Positions 1 through 5,124 of a DNA stretch of 5,124 nt are shown piece after piece; position 1 is the first letter of the stretch, and the number at the start of each line of letters is the position of its first letter. The stretch is taken from assembly GCA_002314465.1 (NCBI GenBank), contig DCGA01000048.1, positions 2,058 to 7,181 of the forward strand, read 5' to 3'. This stretch comes from a bacterium UBA1790 (GTDB lineage: Bacteria; Bacteroidota; Bacteroidia; Bacteroidales; Muribaculaceae). Position numbers and translations under genes: made by a program. Under the pieces are notes generated by a model. The model was given only the letters and a program-made list of their open reading frames with translations. It made no database searches and was not told where the DNA came from.

Positions 1-998
1 GAAGCCATACCCTCAAGCAGGGTGTAGCCGAACGACTCGTAGCGCGAGGTCGACAGCACGATGTGTGACTGGCGGTACACGGGGCGCACGTCCTTGACAT
101 ATCCCAGATAGGTGTAAGGCACGGCGATGCGGTCGAGAAGCGACTTGTCGCGCAGACCGCCATACAGGAGCAGATGGAGTTTGCTTGCCAACTCGGGTTT
201 GTTGTCGGCTATGTACTGCATCGCATCGATCATGAGGTCAAAACCCTTGACGGGGTCGTCGAGTCGCGCTGCGCCCATGGCGATAACACGGGTTTCGGGA
301 TTGAGATTAAGGTTGCCAGCCTCATATGCGCACTTGAAGTCGCTTGTGGGGAACGGGTTGCCTATCACGCTTACCTGCTTGCCGGTCATGATGCTGCTAT
401 TGCGGCAACACTGTGCCAGCCAGTTGCTCACTGCCACGAAGTGCAGTTGCGGGGCATTGTCGTAGAGGCGAGCCTTGGCAGCCTGTACCGAGGTCGACAT
501 GTCGCGGCCTTTCTTTCCCGTGAGGGGGCAACTCTGGCAGATGCCTTCATAGGCGTGGCATTCATAGGCGTGATGGCACACGCCGGTGCAGTTCCACATG
601 TCGTGCATGGTCCATATCACTCGTTTGCCCATAGCCATCAGTTTCTCGAGCGTGCGCATCGACATCATACCCTGGTTAATCCAGTTGAGGATAATCACAT
701 CGGCGGTCTTGGTCCACGGGTGCCGGGTCAGGTCCAGGCCGTGCGAGGCATTGTCAATCTTGAACAGTGTGCTGCGGTTGAAACCGTTGCTCACGAAGAT
801 GTCGGCGCGCTCGGCAAGGAAGTTGTATCGGTTGCGCCATTGCGACCCCACAGCCTCCACATGCGCGTCGGTACCGTTGCTGTCAATCACAAGCATGCGT
901 GCGCTCACGCCTTGCTCGTTAAGGGCGCGCATGAGTCTGGCCGATGCTATTGCCGCACCGCCCAGATGGTCGCTCCTATTTATCAGCAAAACGTTCAT
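1..998 (-). CDS. GT-B glycosyltransferase, family 4-like, 3' end cut off by the window edge
   Basis: Transfers a sugar from an activated donor to an acceptor, probably in surface polysaccharide or glycan synthesis on the cytoplasmic side; donor and acceptor cannot be read from the sequence. The reading frame is open for 332 full codons with no stop or frameshift. The N-terminus MNVLLINRSDHLGGAAIASA has the usual GT4 opening with a glycine-rich loop (G13-G14). A cysteine-rich segment follows at residues 132-158, with HDMW at 132-135 and C137, C141, C147, C154 and C157. The second Rossmann-like domain starts around residue 237, with GAARLDDPVKGFD at 242-254 resembling the GT4 'R-KG' donor-site region (R245, K251, G252). 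The E-x7-E motif is at E321 and E329, very near the edge. Relatives are usually about 380-420 residues, so perhaps 50-90 residues are missing. The start at 998 is supported by the family N-terminus and by a GAGG 5 nt upstream. It is transcribed divergently from porX. Family assignment is firm; the specific function is unknown. Confidence 0.88.
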   Translation of the reverse strand, partial: MNVLLINRSDHLGGAAIASARLMRALNEQGVSARMLVIDSNGTDAHVEAVGSQWRNRYNFLAERADIFVSNGFNRSTLFKIDNASHGLDLTRHPWTKTADVIILNWINQGMMSMRTLEKLMAMGKRVIWTMHDMWNCTGVCHHAYECHAYEGICQSCPLTGKKGRDMSTSVQAAKARLYDNAPQLHFVAVSNWLAQCCRNSSIMTGKQVSVIGNPFPTSDFKCAYEAGNLNLNPETRVIAMGAARLDDPVKGFDLMIDAMQYIADNKPELASKLHLLLYGGLRDKSLLDRIAVPYTYLGYVKDVRPVYRQSHIVLSTSRYESFGYTLLEGMA

Positions 999-1002
999 TG
1001 TT

Positions 1003-1007
1003 ACCTC
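1003..1007 (-). promoter_or_regulatory. Shine-Dalgarno-like GAGGT before the glycosyltransferase start
   Basis: On the minus strand GAGGT lies just upstream of the ATG at 998, with GAGG separated from it by 5 nt (TAACA). This supports the chosen start. It is somewhat unusual because Bacteroidota genes often lack such a sequence. It would sit at the extreme 5' end of the mRNA if the -7 box at 1014-1021 is used. Confidence 0.4.
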
Positions 1008-1013
1008 GTGTGG

Positions 1014-1021
1014 CAAAGTTA
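1014..1021 (-). promoter_or_regulatory. Bacteroidota -7 promoter box for the glycosyltransferase
   Basis: The minus strand reads TAACTTTG here, an exact match to the Bacteroidota -7 consensus TAnnTTTG. No good TTTG -33 box exists 19-21 bp upstream (that stretch reads TTCC/TCCT/CCTA). A TTTG does occur at 1037-1034, but only 12 bp away. Transcription would start close to 1007-1009, giving a leader of only about 10 nt. Identification rests on the -7 box and its position before a start codon. Confidence 0.55.
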
Positions 1022-1029
1022 GCAATAAA

Positions 1030-1069
1030 TTCGCAAACTTTAGGAATTATACCAGTATACTTTCGCAAA
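1030..1069. repeat. Pair of direct repeats TTCGCAAA between divergent promoters
   Basis: TTCGCAAA occurs at 1030-1037 and again at 1062-1069, exactly 32 bp apart, which is about three helical turns. A third partial copy in opposite orientation (TTTGCG, 1081-1086) overlaps the porX -7 box. The repeats lie between the two divergent -7 boxes, so they could bind a regulator acting on both genes. They could equally be chance matches in AT-rich promoter DNA. Confidence 0.3.
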
Positions 1070-1076
1070 AAAATTG

Positions 1077-1084
1077 TATCTTTG
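1077..1084 (+). promoter_or_regulatory. Bacteroidota -7 promoter box for porX
   Basis: TATCTTTG matches TAnnTTTG exactly and is followed by an A-rich leader of about 30 nt (transcription start expected near 1089-1092) up to the ATG at 1123. The leader holds a run of seven A residues and no Shine-Dalgarno sequence, as is usual for this phylum. The expected -33 position around 1053-1056 reads CAGT, so that element is degenerate and the promoter may be weak or activator-dependent. Confidence 0.6.
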
Positions 1085-1122
1085 CGTAATATAGAAAAAA
1101 ACAACCTTATCAATCAAGCCGC

Positions 1123-2667
1123 ATGAGTAAAGAATTGATATTGTGGGCCGACGACGAGATAGACCTGCTCAGGCCTCACATACTGTTTTTACAGAACAAA
1201 GGATATGACGTCGTGACCGTTACCAACGGCCGCGATGCCCTTGACGCACTTGCACAGCAAAACTTCGACCTCATAATCCTCGATGAGAACATGCCGGGTA
1301 TTAGCGGCCTCGAGGCGTTGCAAGACATAAAAATACAGCAGCCCAATGTCCCCGTCATCATGATTACCAAGAGCGAGGAGGAGGACATCATGAACCAGGC
1401 CATAGGCAGCGAGATTGCCGACTACCTCATCAAACCCGTCAATCCCATGCAGATACTGCTGTCAATCAAGAAGAACCTGCACAGCGTTGACCTGGTGGAG
1501 CAAAAAGTGACCGGCGACTATCGCCAGCAGTTCATGGCCATAAGCCAGCAGATAGGCTCGGCCAATTCCATCGACGAGTGGTATGACATCTACAATATGC
1601 TCGTGAGATGGGAACTCTCGATTGCCAGCGCCGGCTCAAACATGGAGGACCTGCTGCTCACACAGAAGAACGATGCCAACAACGCCTTCTGCAAGTTTGT
1701 GAAGCGCAACTACGAGAAGTGGATGACCGGCAACGAGCACCCCTTGCGCAGCAACGAGGTGTTCAAGACAGCCGTGATGCCATTGCTCGACAAGGGCGAG
1801 AAGGTGTGCTTCGTGGTAATCGACAACTTCCGCCTCGACCAGTGGAAGACCATCAGCCCCATCGTGAGCGACTACTTCAATGTAGAGACCGAGCAACTCT
1901 ATACGACTATCTTGCCCACGGCTACACAATATGCGCGCAACGCAATTTTCTCGGGCCTGATGCCGGTAGATATAGAGCAACTGTTCCCCGACCTGTGGGT
2001 AGACGAGGACTCGGAGGAAGGCAAGAACGTGAACGAGGCTCCGCTGGTGCAGACCATCCTCGACCGCTATCGCCGCAAGGTGCACTTCTCCTACAACAAG
2101 GTAAACGACAAGGCGGCGGGTGACAAACTGGTGAAGAACTTCGGTTCGCTTGCCAACTTTGACCTCAACGTGCTCGTACTCAACTTTGTGGACATGCTGT
2201 CGCACGCCCGTACTGAGTCGAAGATGATACGCGAACTTGCTAACACCGATAGTGCTTACCGTTCGCTCACCGAGTCGTGGTTCCGCAACAGTTATGCCGT
2301 GGAACTCTTCCGCCTCATGGCGCGTTACGGCTACAAGGTGGTGCTCACTACCGACCACGGAACAGTGCGCGTGAACAATGCCATAAAGGTGATAGGCGAG
2401 AAGAATACCAATACCAACCTGCGCTATAAGTTGGGCCGCAACCTCAACTACAACCCCAAGCAGGTGTTTGAAATCAAGTCGCCGCAGCGATTCGGCTTGC
2501 CATGCCCCAATGTGTCGACGACCTATATCTTTGCCACCAACCGCGACTTCTATGCTTACCCAAACAATTATAACTACTACGTGCAGTACTATACCGACAC
2601 CTTCCAGCACGGCGGCATCTCAATGGAAGAGATGCTCGTTCCGCTGGTAACGCTGTCGCCCAAGTAA
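1123..2667 (+). CDS. porX: PorX-type response regulator (REC domain plus PglZ domain)
   Basis: Complete 514-residue cytoplasmic response regulator, close to the roughly 518 residues of Porphyromonas gingivalis PorX. Residues 1-120 form a CheY-like receiver with acidic residues D10, D11 and E12, phosphoacceptor D54 in LDENMPG, T82 and K104 in KPV. A helical linker leads to a PglZ domain of the alkaline phosphatase superfamily (about 220-510). Its expected metal and catalytic residues are all visible: D234 in VVIDNFR, a candidate nucleophile T268 in PTATQYARN, D357 and H361 in FVDMLSHAR, D411 and H412 in TTDHG, and H496 in QHGGISMEE. There is no DNA-binding domain. In P. gingivalis PorX works with the kinase PorY and sigma factor SigP to control type IX secretion genes, and its PglZ domain is reported to bind zinc and have phosphodiesterase activity. 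Whether this organism has a type IX system is not visible, so the homologue could serve another process. No kinase gene is adjacent. The start is set by the family-like N-terminus MSKELILWADDE and by promoter position. Confidence 0.9.
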   Translation: MSKELILWADDEIDLLRPHILFLQNKGYDVVTVTNGRDALDALAQQNFDLIILDENMPGISGLEALQDIKIQQPNVPVIMITKSEEEDIMNQAIGSEIADYLIKPVNPMQILLSIKKNLHSVDLVEQKVTGDYRQQFMAISQQIGSANSIDEWYDIYNMLVRWELSIASAGSNMEDLLLTQKNDANNAFCKFVKRNYEKWMTGNEHPLRSNEVFKTAVMPLLDKGEKVCFVVIDNFRLDQWKTISPIVSDYFNVETEQLYTTILPTATQYARNAIFSGLMPVDIEQLFPDLWVDEDSEEGKNVNEAPLVQTILDRYRRKVHFSYNKVNDKAAGDKLVKNFGSLANFDLNVLVLNFVDMLSHARTESKMIRELANTDSAYRSLTESWFRNSYAVELFRLMARYGYKVVLTTDHGTVRVNNAIKVIGEKNTNTNLRYKLGRNLNYNPKQVFEIKSPQRFGLPCPNVSTTYIFATNRDFYAYPNNYNYYVQYYTDTFQHGGISMEEMLVPLVTLSPK

Positions 2668-2675
2668 GTGTAACG

Positions 2676-2708
2676 TAACCGATTGCTCGGCAAGTACAGT
2701 TATTTTTT
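2676..2708 (+). terminator. Weak candidate intrinsic terminator after porX
   Basis: TTGC (2683-2686) and GCAA (2690-2693) can pair around a TCG loop. An outer TAAC (2676-2679) can pair with GTTA (2699-2702), interrupted by unpaired bases. A run of six T (2703-2708) follows at once. The stem is short and broken, so this is suggestive only. Its place just after the porX stop and before a new promoter fits a transcript end. Confidence 0.3.
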
Positions 2709-2718
2709 GATGTGTGCG

Positions 2719-2734
2719 TTTGCGTATGTGCAAA
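2719..2734. repeat. Inverted repeat TTTGC-N6-GCAAA over the -33 box
   Basis: TTTGC at 2719-2723 and GCAAA at 2730-2734 form a perfect dyad with a 6-bp centre, and the left arm contains the -33 box. A second palindrome, TTTGCAAA (2747-2754), overlaps the -7 box. The dyad could be an operator, but short AT-rich arms of this kind also arise by chance because the promoter boxes themselves contain TTTG. Confidence 0.3.
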
Positions 2735-2750
2735 TGAGGTATTAACTTTG
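2719..2750 (+). promoter_or_regulatory. Complete Bacteroidota promoter for the metallopeptidase-glgB unit
   Basis: A -33 box TTTG (2719-2722) is separated by 20 bp from a -7 box TAACTTTG (2743-2750). Both boxes and the spacing fit the Bacteroidota consensus TTTG-N19-21-TAnnTTTG, making this the strongest promoter in the window. Transcription should start near 2755-2760. The leader of about 45 nt is A-rich (AAAAAAATCAAGAAAAT just before the ATG) with no Shine-Dalgarno sequence, a leader type linked to efficient translation in this phylum. Confidence 0.8.
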
Positions 2751-2801
2751 CAAATAAGAGAAAAACTTTTACCGAATATAAACTAAAAAAATCAAGAAAA
2801 T

Positions 2802-3683
2802 ATGAAATTAGACGGACGTAGAGAAAGTAGTAATGTGGAGGATCGCCGTGGTCGCAGCACTGGTAAGACCATTGCTGGTGTAGGCGGTATCGGTGGTATC
2901 ATCATGATTTTGCTCATGACCTTCCTTGGCGGCGGTGACTTTGGTGACGCGCTCCAGCAGGTAGGTAGCCAGATGACAGAACAACAGACCACTGGCGACG
3001 ATGGTCAGCAGGTAGAATTTACCGAGGAAGAACAGGAACTTGCTGAGTTTAGTAAAAAAATTCTTGCCGGTACCGAGGACGTGTGGTCACAGCTCTTCAA
3101 GCAATATGGACTGGGCGAATACCAAGAGCCTAAGATGGTACTCTACACAGGTAGCACAAGCACTGGTTGCGGCCAGGGTCAGGCTCAGATGGGTCCCTTC
3201 TATTGCTCGGGCGACCAGACTGTATACATCGACCTCTCATTCTTCAGCAACATGCGTCAGCAACTGGGTGCCGACGGTGACTTTGCTTACGCTTACGTAA
3301 TTGCTCACGAGGTAGGTCACCACGTACAGTACCTCCTGGGTACTCTCAACCAGGCTCACAACCAGATGGCACGCACCGACAAGACTACTGCTAATGAGAT
3401 TAGCGTACGCCTTGAGCTGCAAGCCGATTTCTATGCTGGCGTTTGGGCTCACCACGACAACAAGCTCTTCGGTTCGCTCGAGGATGGTGACATTGAAGAG
3501 GCTCTGAACTGCGCTCAGAAGATTGGCGACGACTATCTGCAAAAGAAAGCTCAGGGCTACGACGTACCTGAGAGCTTTACTCACGGCAAGTCATCACAGC
3601 GTCACCGCTGGCTCAAACTGGGCCTCAGCACTGGCGACGTGAGCCGCGGCGATACTTTCAGCCCCAGCTACAGCGCACTCTAA
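2802..3683 (+). CDS. Membrane-anchored neutral zinc metallopeptidase, YpfJ family
   Basis: Complete 293-residue protein of the putative neutral zinc metallopeptidase family (YpfJ type, Pfam Zn_peptidase), close to the usual family length. The N-terminus MKLDGRRESSNVEDRRG is the family signature and is rich in Arg, so it should stay in the cytoplasm. One membrane helix spans about 23-42 (TIAGVGGIGGIIMILLMTFL). An acidic, Gln-rich linker (about 46-79) leads to the outward-facing catalytic domain. The zinc site is HEVGH with H169, E170 and H173; E205 in ELQADFYAG is the likely third ligand, by analogy with other HExxH peptidases. C123 and C135 could form a disulfide in the envelope. The substrate and role of this family are not established. 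Ala and Gly codons are mostly GCT and GGT, unlike both upstream genes, which suggests high expression. It has its own consensus promoter, and glgB follows after 33 bp, probably on the same mRNA. The start is fixed by the family N-terminus and the A-rich leader. Confidence 0.9.
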   Translation: MKLDGRRESSNVEDRRGRSTGKTIAGVGGIGGIIMILLMTFLGGGDFGDALQQVGSQMTEQQTTGDDGQQVEFTEEEQELAEFSKKILAGTEDVWSQLFKQYGLGEYQEPKMVLYTGSTSTGCGQGQAQMGPFYCSGDQTVYIDLSFFSNMRQQLGADGDFAYAYVIAHEVGHHVQYLLGTLNQAHNQMARTDKTTANEISVRLELQADFYAGVWAHHDNKLFGSLEDGDIEEALNCAQKIGDDYLQKKAQGYDVPESFTHGKSSQRHRWLKLGLSTGDVSRGDTFSPSYSAL

Positions 3684-3716
3684 TTACAATATAACTAACT
3701 CCCTATTGCACATATC

Positions 3717-5124
3717 ATGGCGACAAAGACTCCTCGCAAGGCTACTGCGAGAAAGAAAACCTTGCGCATAATCAAGGACGACCCGTGGCTCAAACCCTTT
3801 GAGGATGCCATCGACGGCCGCCACAATGATGTGTTGCGCAAGATAGATGAACTCACCGGAGGCAACTGCAAGCTCAAGGACTGGGCAAACGCCTACAACT
3901 ACTACGGACTGCACCAACTGCCCGACGGCAAGTGGGTGCTGCGCGAGTGGGCTCCTAATGCTACTGCCATCTACATGGTGGGCGACTTTAACCAGTGGAC
4001 CGATTGCGCCCCCTTCGCGCTCAAGCGCCTTGAGGGTGGCAACTGGGAACTTGTTCTTCCTGCGCATGCCCTCAAGCACGGCGACCTGTTCAAACTCAAG
4101 ATACACTGGGACGGTGGCTGCGGCGAGCGTATTCCCGCTTACGCAACACGCGTGGTTCAGGACGAGAAGACAGCAATCTTCTCGGCCCAAGTGTGGGCGC
4201 CCGAAGAGGAGTACAAGTTCAAGAACAAACGCTTCAAACCCCAAACTTCGCCCCTGCTCATATATGAGTGCCACATAGGTATGGCTCAGGACCGCGAGGG
4301 TGTGGGCACATACGAGGAATTCCGCACCAAGGTTCTGCCGCGTGTTCACGAGGCAGGGTACAATGCCATACAGATTATGGCCATCCAGGAGCATCCGTAT
4401 TACGGCTCGTTTGGATACCATGTATCGAGTTTCTATGCTGCATCGTCTCGCTTCGGTACGCCCGAGGAACTGATGCGCCTCATCGACGATGCCCACGGCA
4501 TGGGTATCGCGGTAATCATGGATATCGTTCACTCGCATGCAGTGAAGAACGAGGTCGAGGGCCTTGGACTCTTCGACGGCAGCATCGACCAGTACTTCTA
4601 TGGCGACGGCCGCCGTGAACATCCCGCCTGGGACTCGCTGTGCTTCGACTATGGCAAGAACGAGGTTCTCAACTTCTTGCTCAGTAACTGCAAGTTCTGG
4701 CTTGAGAAGTACAAGTTCGACGGATTCCGTTTCGACGGCGTCACCTCGATGCTCTACTACAGCCATGGCTTGGGACAGGCATTCGGCGGTTACGACGACT
4801 ACTACAACGGCAGTCAGGACACCAATGCCATCACATATCTCACGCTTGCCAACGAACTCATCCACAGCGTTAATCCCCGTGCCATTACCATTGCCGAGGA
4901 GATGAGCGGTATGCCCGGCCTTGCACGCAAGTTCAAGGACGGTGGTATGGGCTTCGACTATCGCATGGCGATGGGTATCCCCGATTTCTGGATTAAGACC
5001 ATCAAGGAACGTAAGGACGAGGACTGGAAACCCGGTGCAATCCTGTGGGAACTCACCAACCGCCGTGCCGACGAGAAGACCATCAGTTATGCCGAGAGCC
5101 ACGACCAGGCACTCGTGGGCGACA
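3717..5124 (+). CDS. glgB: 1,4-alpha-glucan branching enzyme, eukaryotic-like GH13 type, 3' end cut off
   Basis: Cuts alpha-1,4-glucan chains and rejoins them through alpha-1,6 bonds, creating branches in glycogen; cytoplasmic. The visible 469 residues are about two thirds of the usual 670-700. Residues about 60-150 form a CBM48-like domain (WVLREWAPNAT, VGDFNQW). The GH13 barrel then shows region I DIVHSH (269-274), nucleophile D340 in GFRFDGVTS, acid/base E394 in IAEEMSG, and transition-state D463 in ESHDQ. Motifs such as GYHVSSFYAASSRFGTPEE, AEEMSGMPGL and GGMGFDYRMAMGIPDFW match eukaryotic and GH13_8 enzymes better than the E. coli GlgB form. Missing beyond the edge are the barrel end and the C-terminal beta domain. 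The start at 3717 is the only ATG near the family N-terminus (about residue 16 onward, LRIIKDDPWLKPF). It adds a basic tail of about 15 residues (MATKTPRKATARKKT); a TTG at 3762 (L16) would remove it. No promoter is seen in the 33-bp gap, so it is probably co-transcribed with the peptidase gene. Confidence 0.93.
   Translation, partial: MATKTPRKATARKKTLRIIKDDPWLKPFEDAIDGRHNDVLRKIDELTGGNCKLKDWANAYNYYGLHQLPDGKWVLREWAPNATAIYMVGDFNQWTDCAPFALKRLEGGNWELVLPAHALKHGDLFKLKIHWDGGCGERIPAYATRVVQDEKTAIFSAQVWAPEEEYKFKNKRFKPQTSPLLIYECHIGMAQDREGVGTYEEFRTKVLPRVHEAGYNAIQIMAIQEHPYYGSFGYHVSSFYAASSRFGTPEELMRLIDDAHGMGIAVIMDIVHSHAVKNEVEGLGLFDGSIDQYFYGDGRREHPAWDSLCFDYGKNEVLNFLLSNCKFWLEKYKFDGFRFDGVTSMLYYSHGLGQAFGGYDDYYNGSQDTNAITYLTLANELIHSVNPRAITIAEEMSGMPGLARKFKDGGMGFDYRMAMGIPDFWIKTIKERKDEDWKPGAILWELTNRRADEKTISYAESHDQALVGD

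Noticed and set aside
174..1022. 282-codon open frame on the plus strand in the left part
   Set aside because: Antisense to the glycosyltransferase, whose minus-strand frame carries convincing GT4 motifs from 998 to the edge. The plus-strand translation is His/Ala/Val-rich and matches no family I recognise.
1055..1060. GTATAC palindrome in the divergent promoter region
   Set aside because: Only 6 bp, with no extended arms; expected by chance in AT-rich intergenic DNA.
1608..2123. 171-codon open frame in another plus frame inside porX
   Set aside because: Arg/Gln/Gly-rich out-of-frame translation of porX; no domain and no start signal.
1636..2610. 324-codon open frame on the minus strand across porX
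   Set aside because: Shadow of the PglZ coding sequence; Val/His/Leu-rich composition without domain logic, and no promoter or leader before it.
3684..3716. Possible separate promoter for glgB
   Set aside because: The 33-bp gap has no TAnnTTTG box and no terminator-like hairpin, so independent transcription is not supported from the sequence.
3684..5102. 472-codon open frame on the minus strand across the branching enzyme gene
   Set aside because: It is antisense to a clear GH13 enzyme with all catalytic motifs, and its translation has no recognisable domain. It is open because of codon-position base bias in glgB.

Overview
The window looks like a chromosomal segment from a member of the Bacteroidota, most likely order Bacteroidales. 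The evidence is three matches to the Bacteroidota sigma-ABfr -7 box TAnnTTTG upstream of genes, A-rich leaders mostly lacking Shine-Dalgarno sequences, a PorX-type REC-PglZ response regulator (a Bacteroidota family), and a eukaryotic-type (GH13_8-like) glycogen branching enzyme. Genus cannot be fixed from the sequence; a Prevotella- or Muribaculum-like gut or oral lineage is plausible but is inference.

Layout. Positions 1-998 (minus strand) hold most of a GT-B fold, family 4-like glycosyltransferase whose last part lies beyond the left edge. Positions 999-1122 are a compact divergent promoter region with one -7 box for each direction and short CGCAAA repeats between them. Positions 1123-2667 (plus) encode a complete PorX homologue: a CheY-like receiver joined to an alkaline-phosphatase-superfamily PglZ domain, with no DNA-binding domain. 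Positions 2668-2801 hold a weak candidate terminator and then the best promoter of the window (TTTG-N20-TAACTTTG). Positions 2802-3683 (plus) encode a membrane-anchored HExxH zinc metallopeptidase of the YpfJ type. After 33 bp without a visible promoter, positions 3717-5124 (plus) encode the first 469 residues of a 1,4-alpha-glucan branching enzyme (glgB), which runs off the right edge.

How the genes may work together. The peptidase and glgB probably share the transcript starting near 2757. porX is probably a single-gene unit driven from its own promoter and is separated from any visible histidine kinase partner. The glycosyltransferase is transcribed away from porX and may share regulatory DNA with it. 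No obvious single pathway unites the four genes: they cover surface glycan synthesis, two-component signalling linked in relatives to type IX secretion, envelope proteolysis and glycogen storage.

I found no RNA genes, CRISPR arrays, insertion sequences or defence genes, and nothing I would call a new biological system. The points worth a second look are the divergent promoter repeats, the palindromic peptidase promoter, the distinct codon use of the peptidase, the cysteine-rich insert of the glycosyltransferase and the basic N-terminal tail of the branching enzyme.
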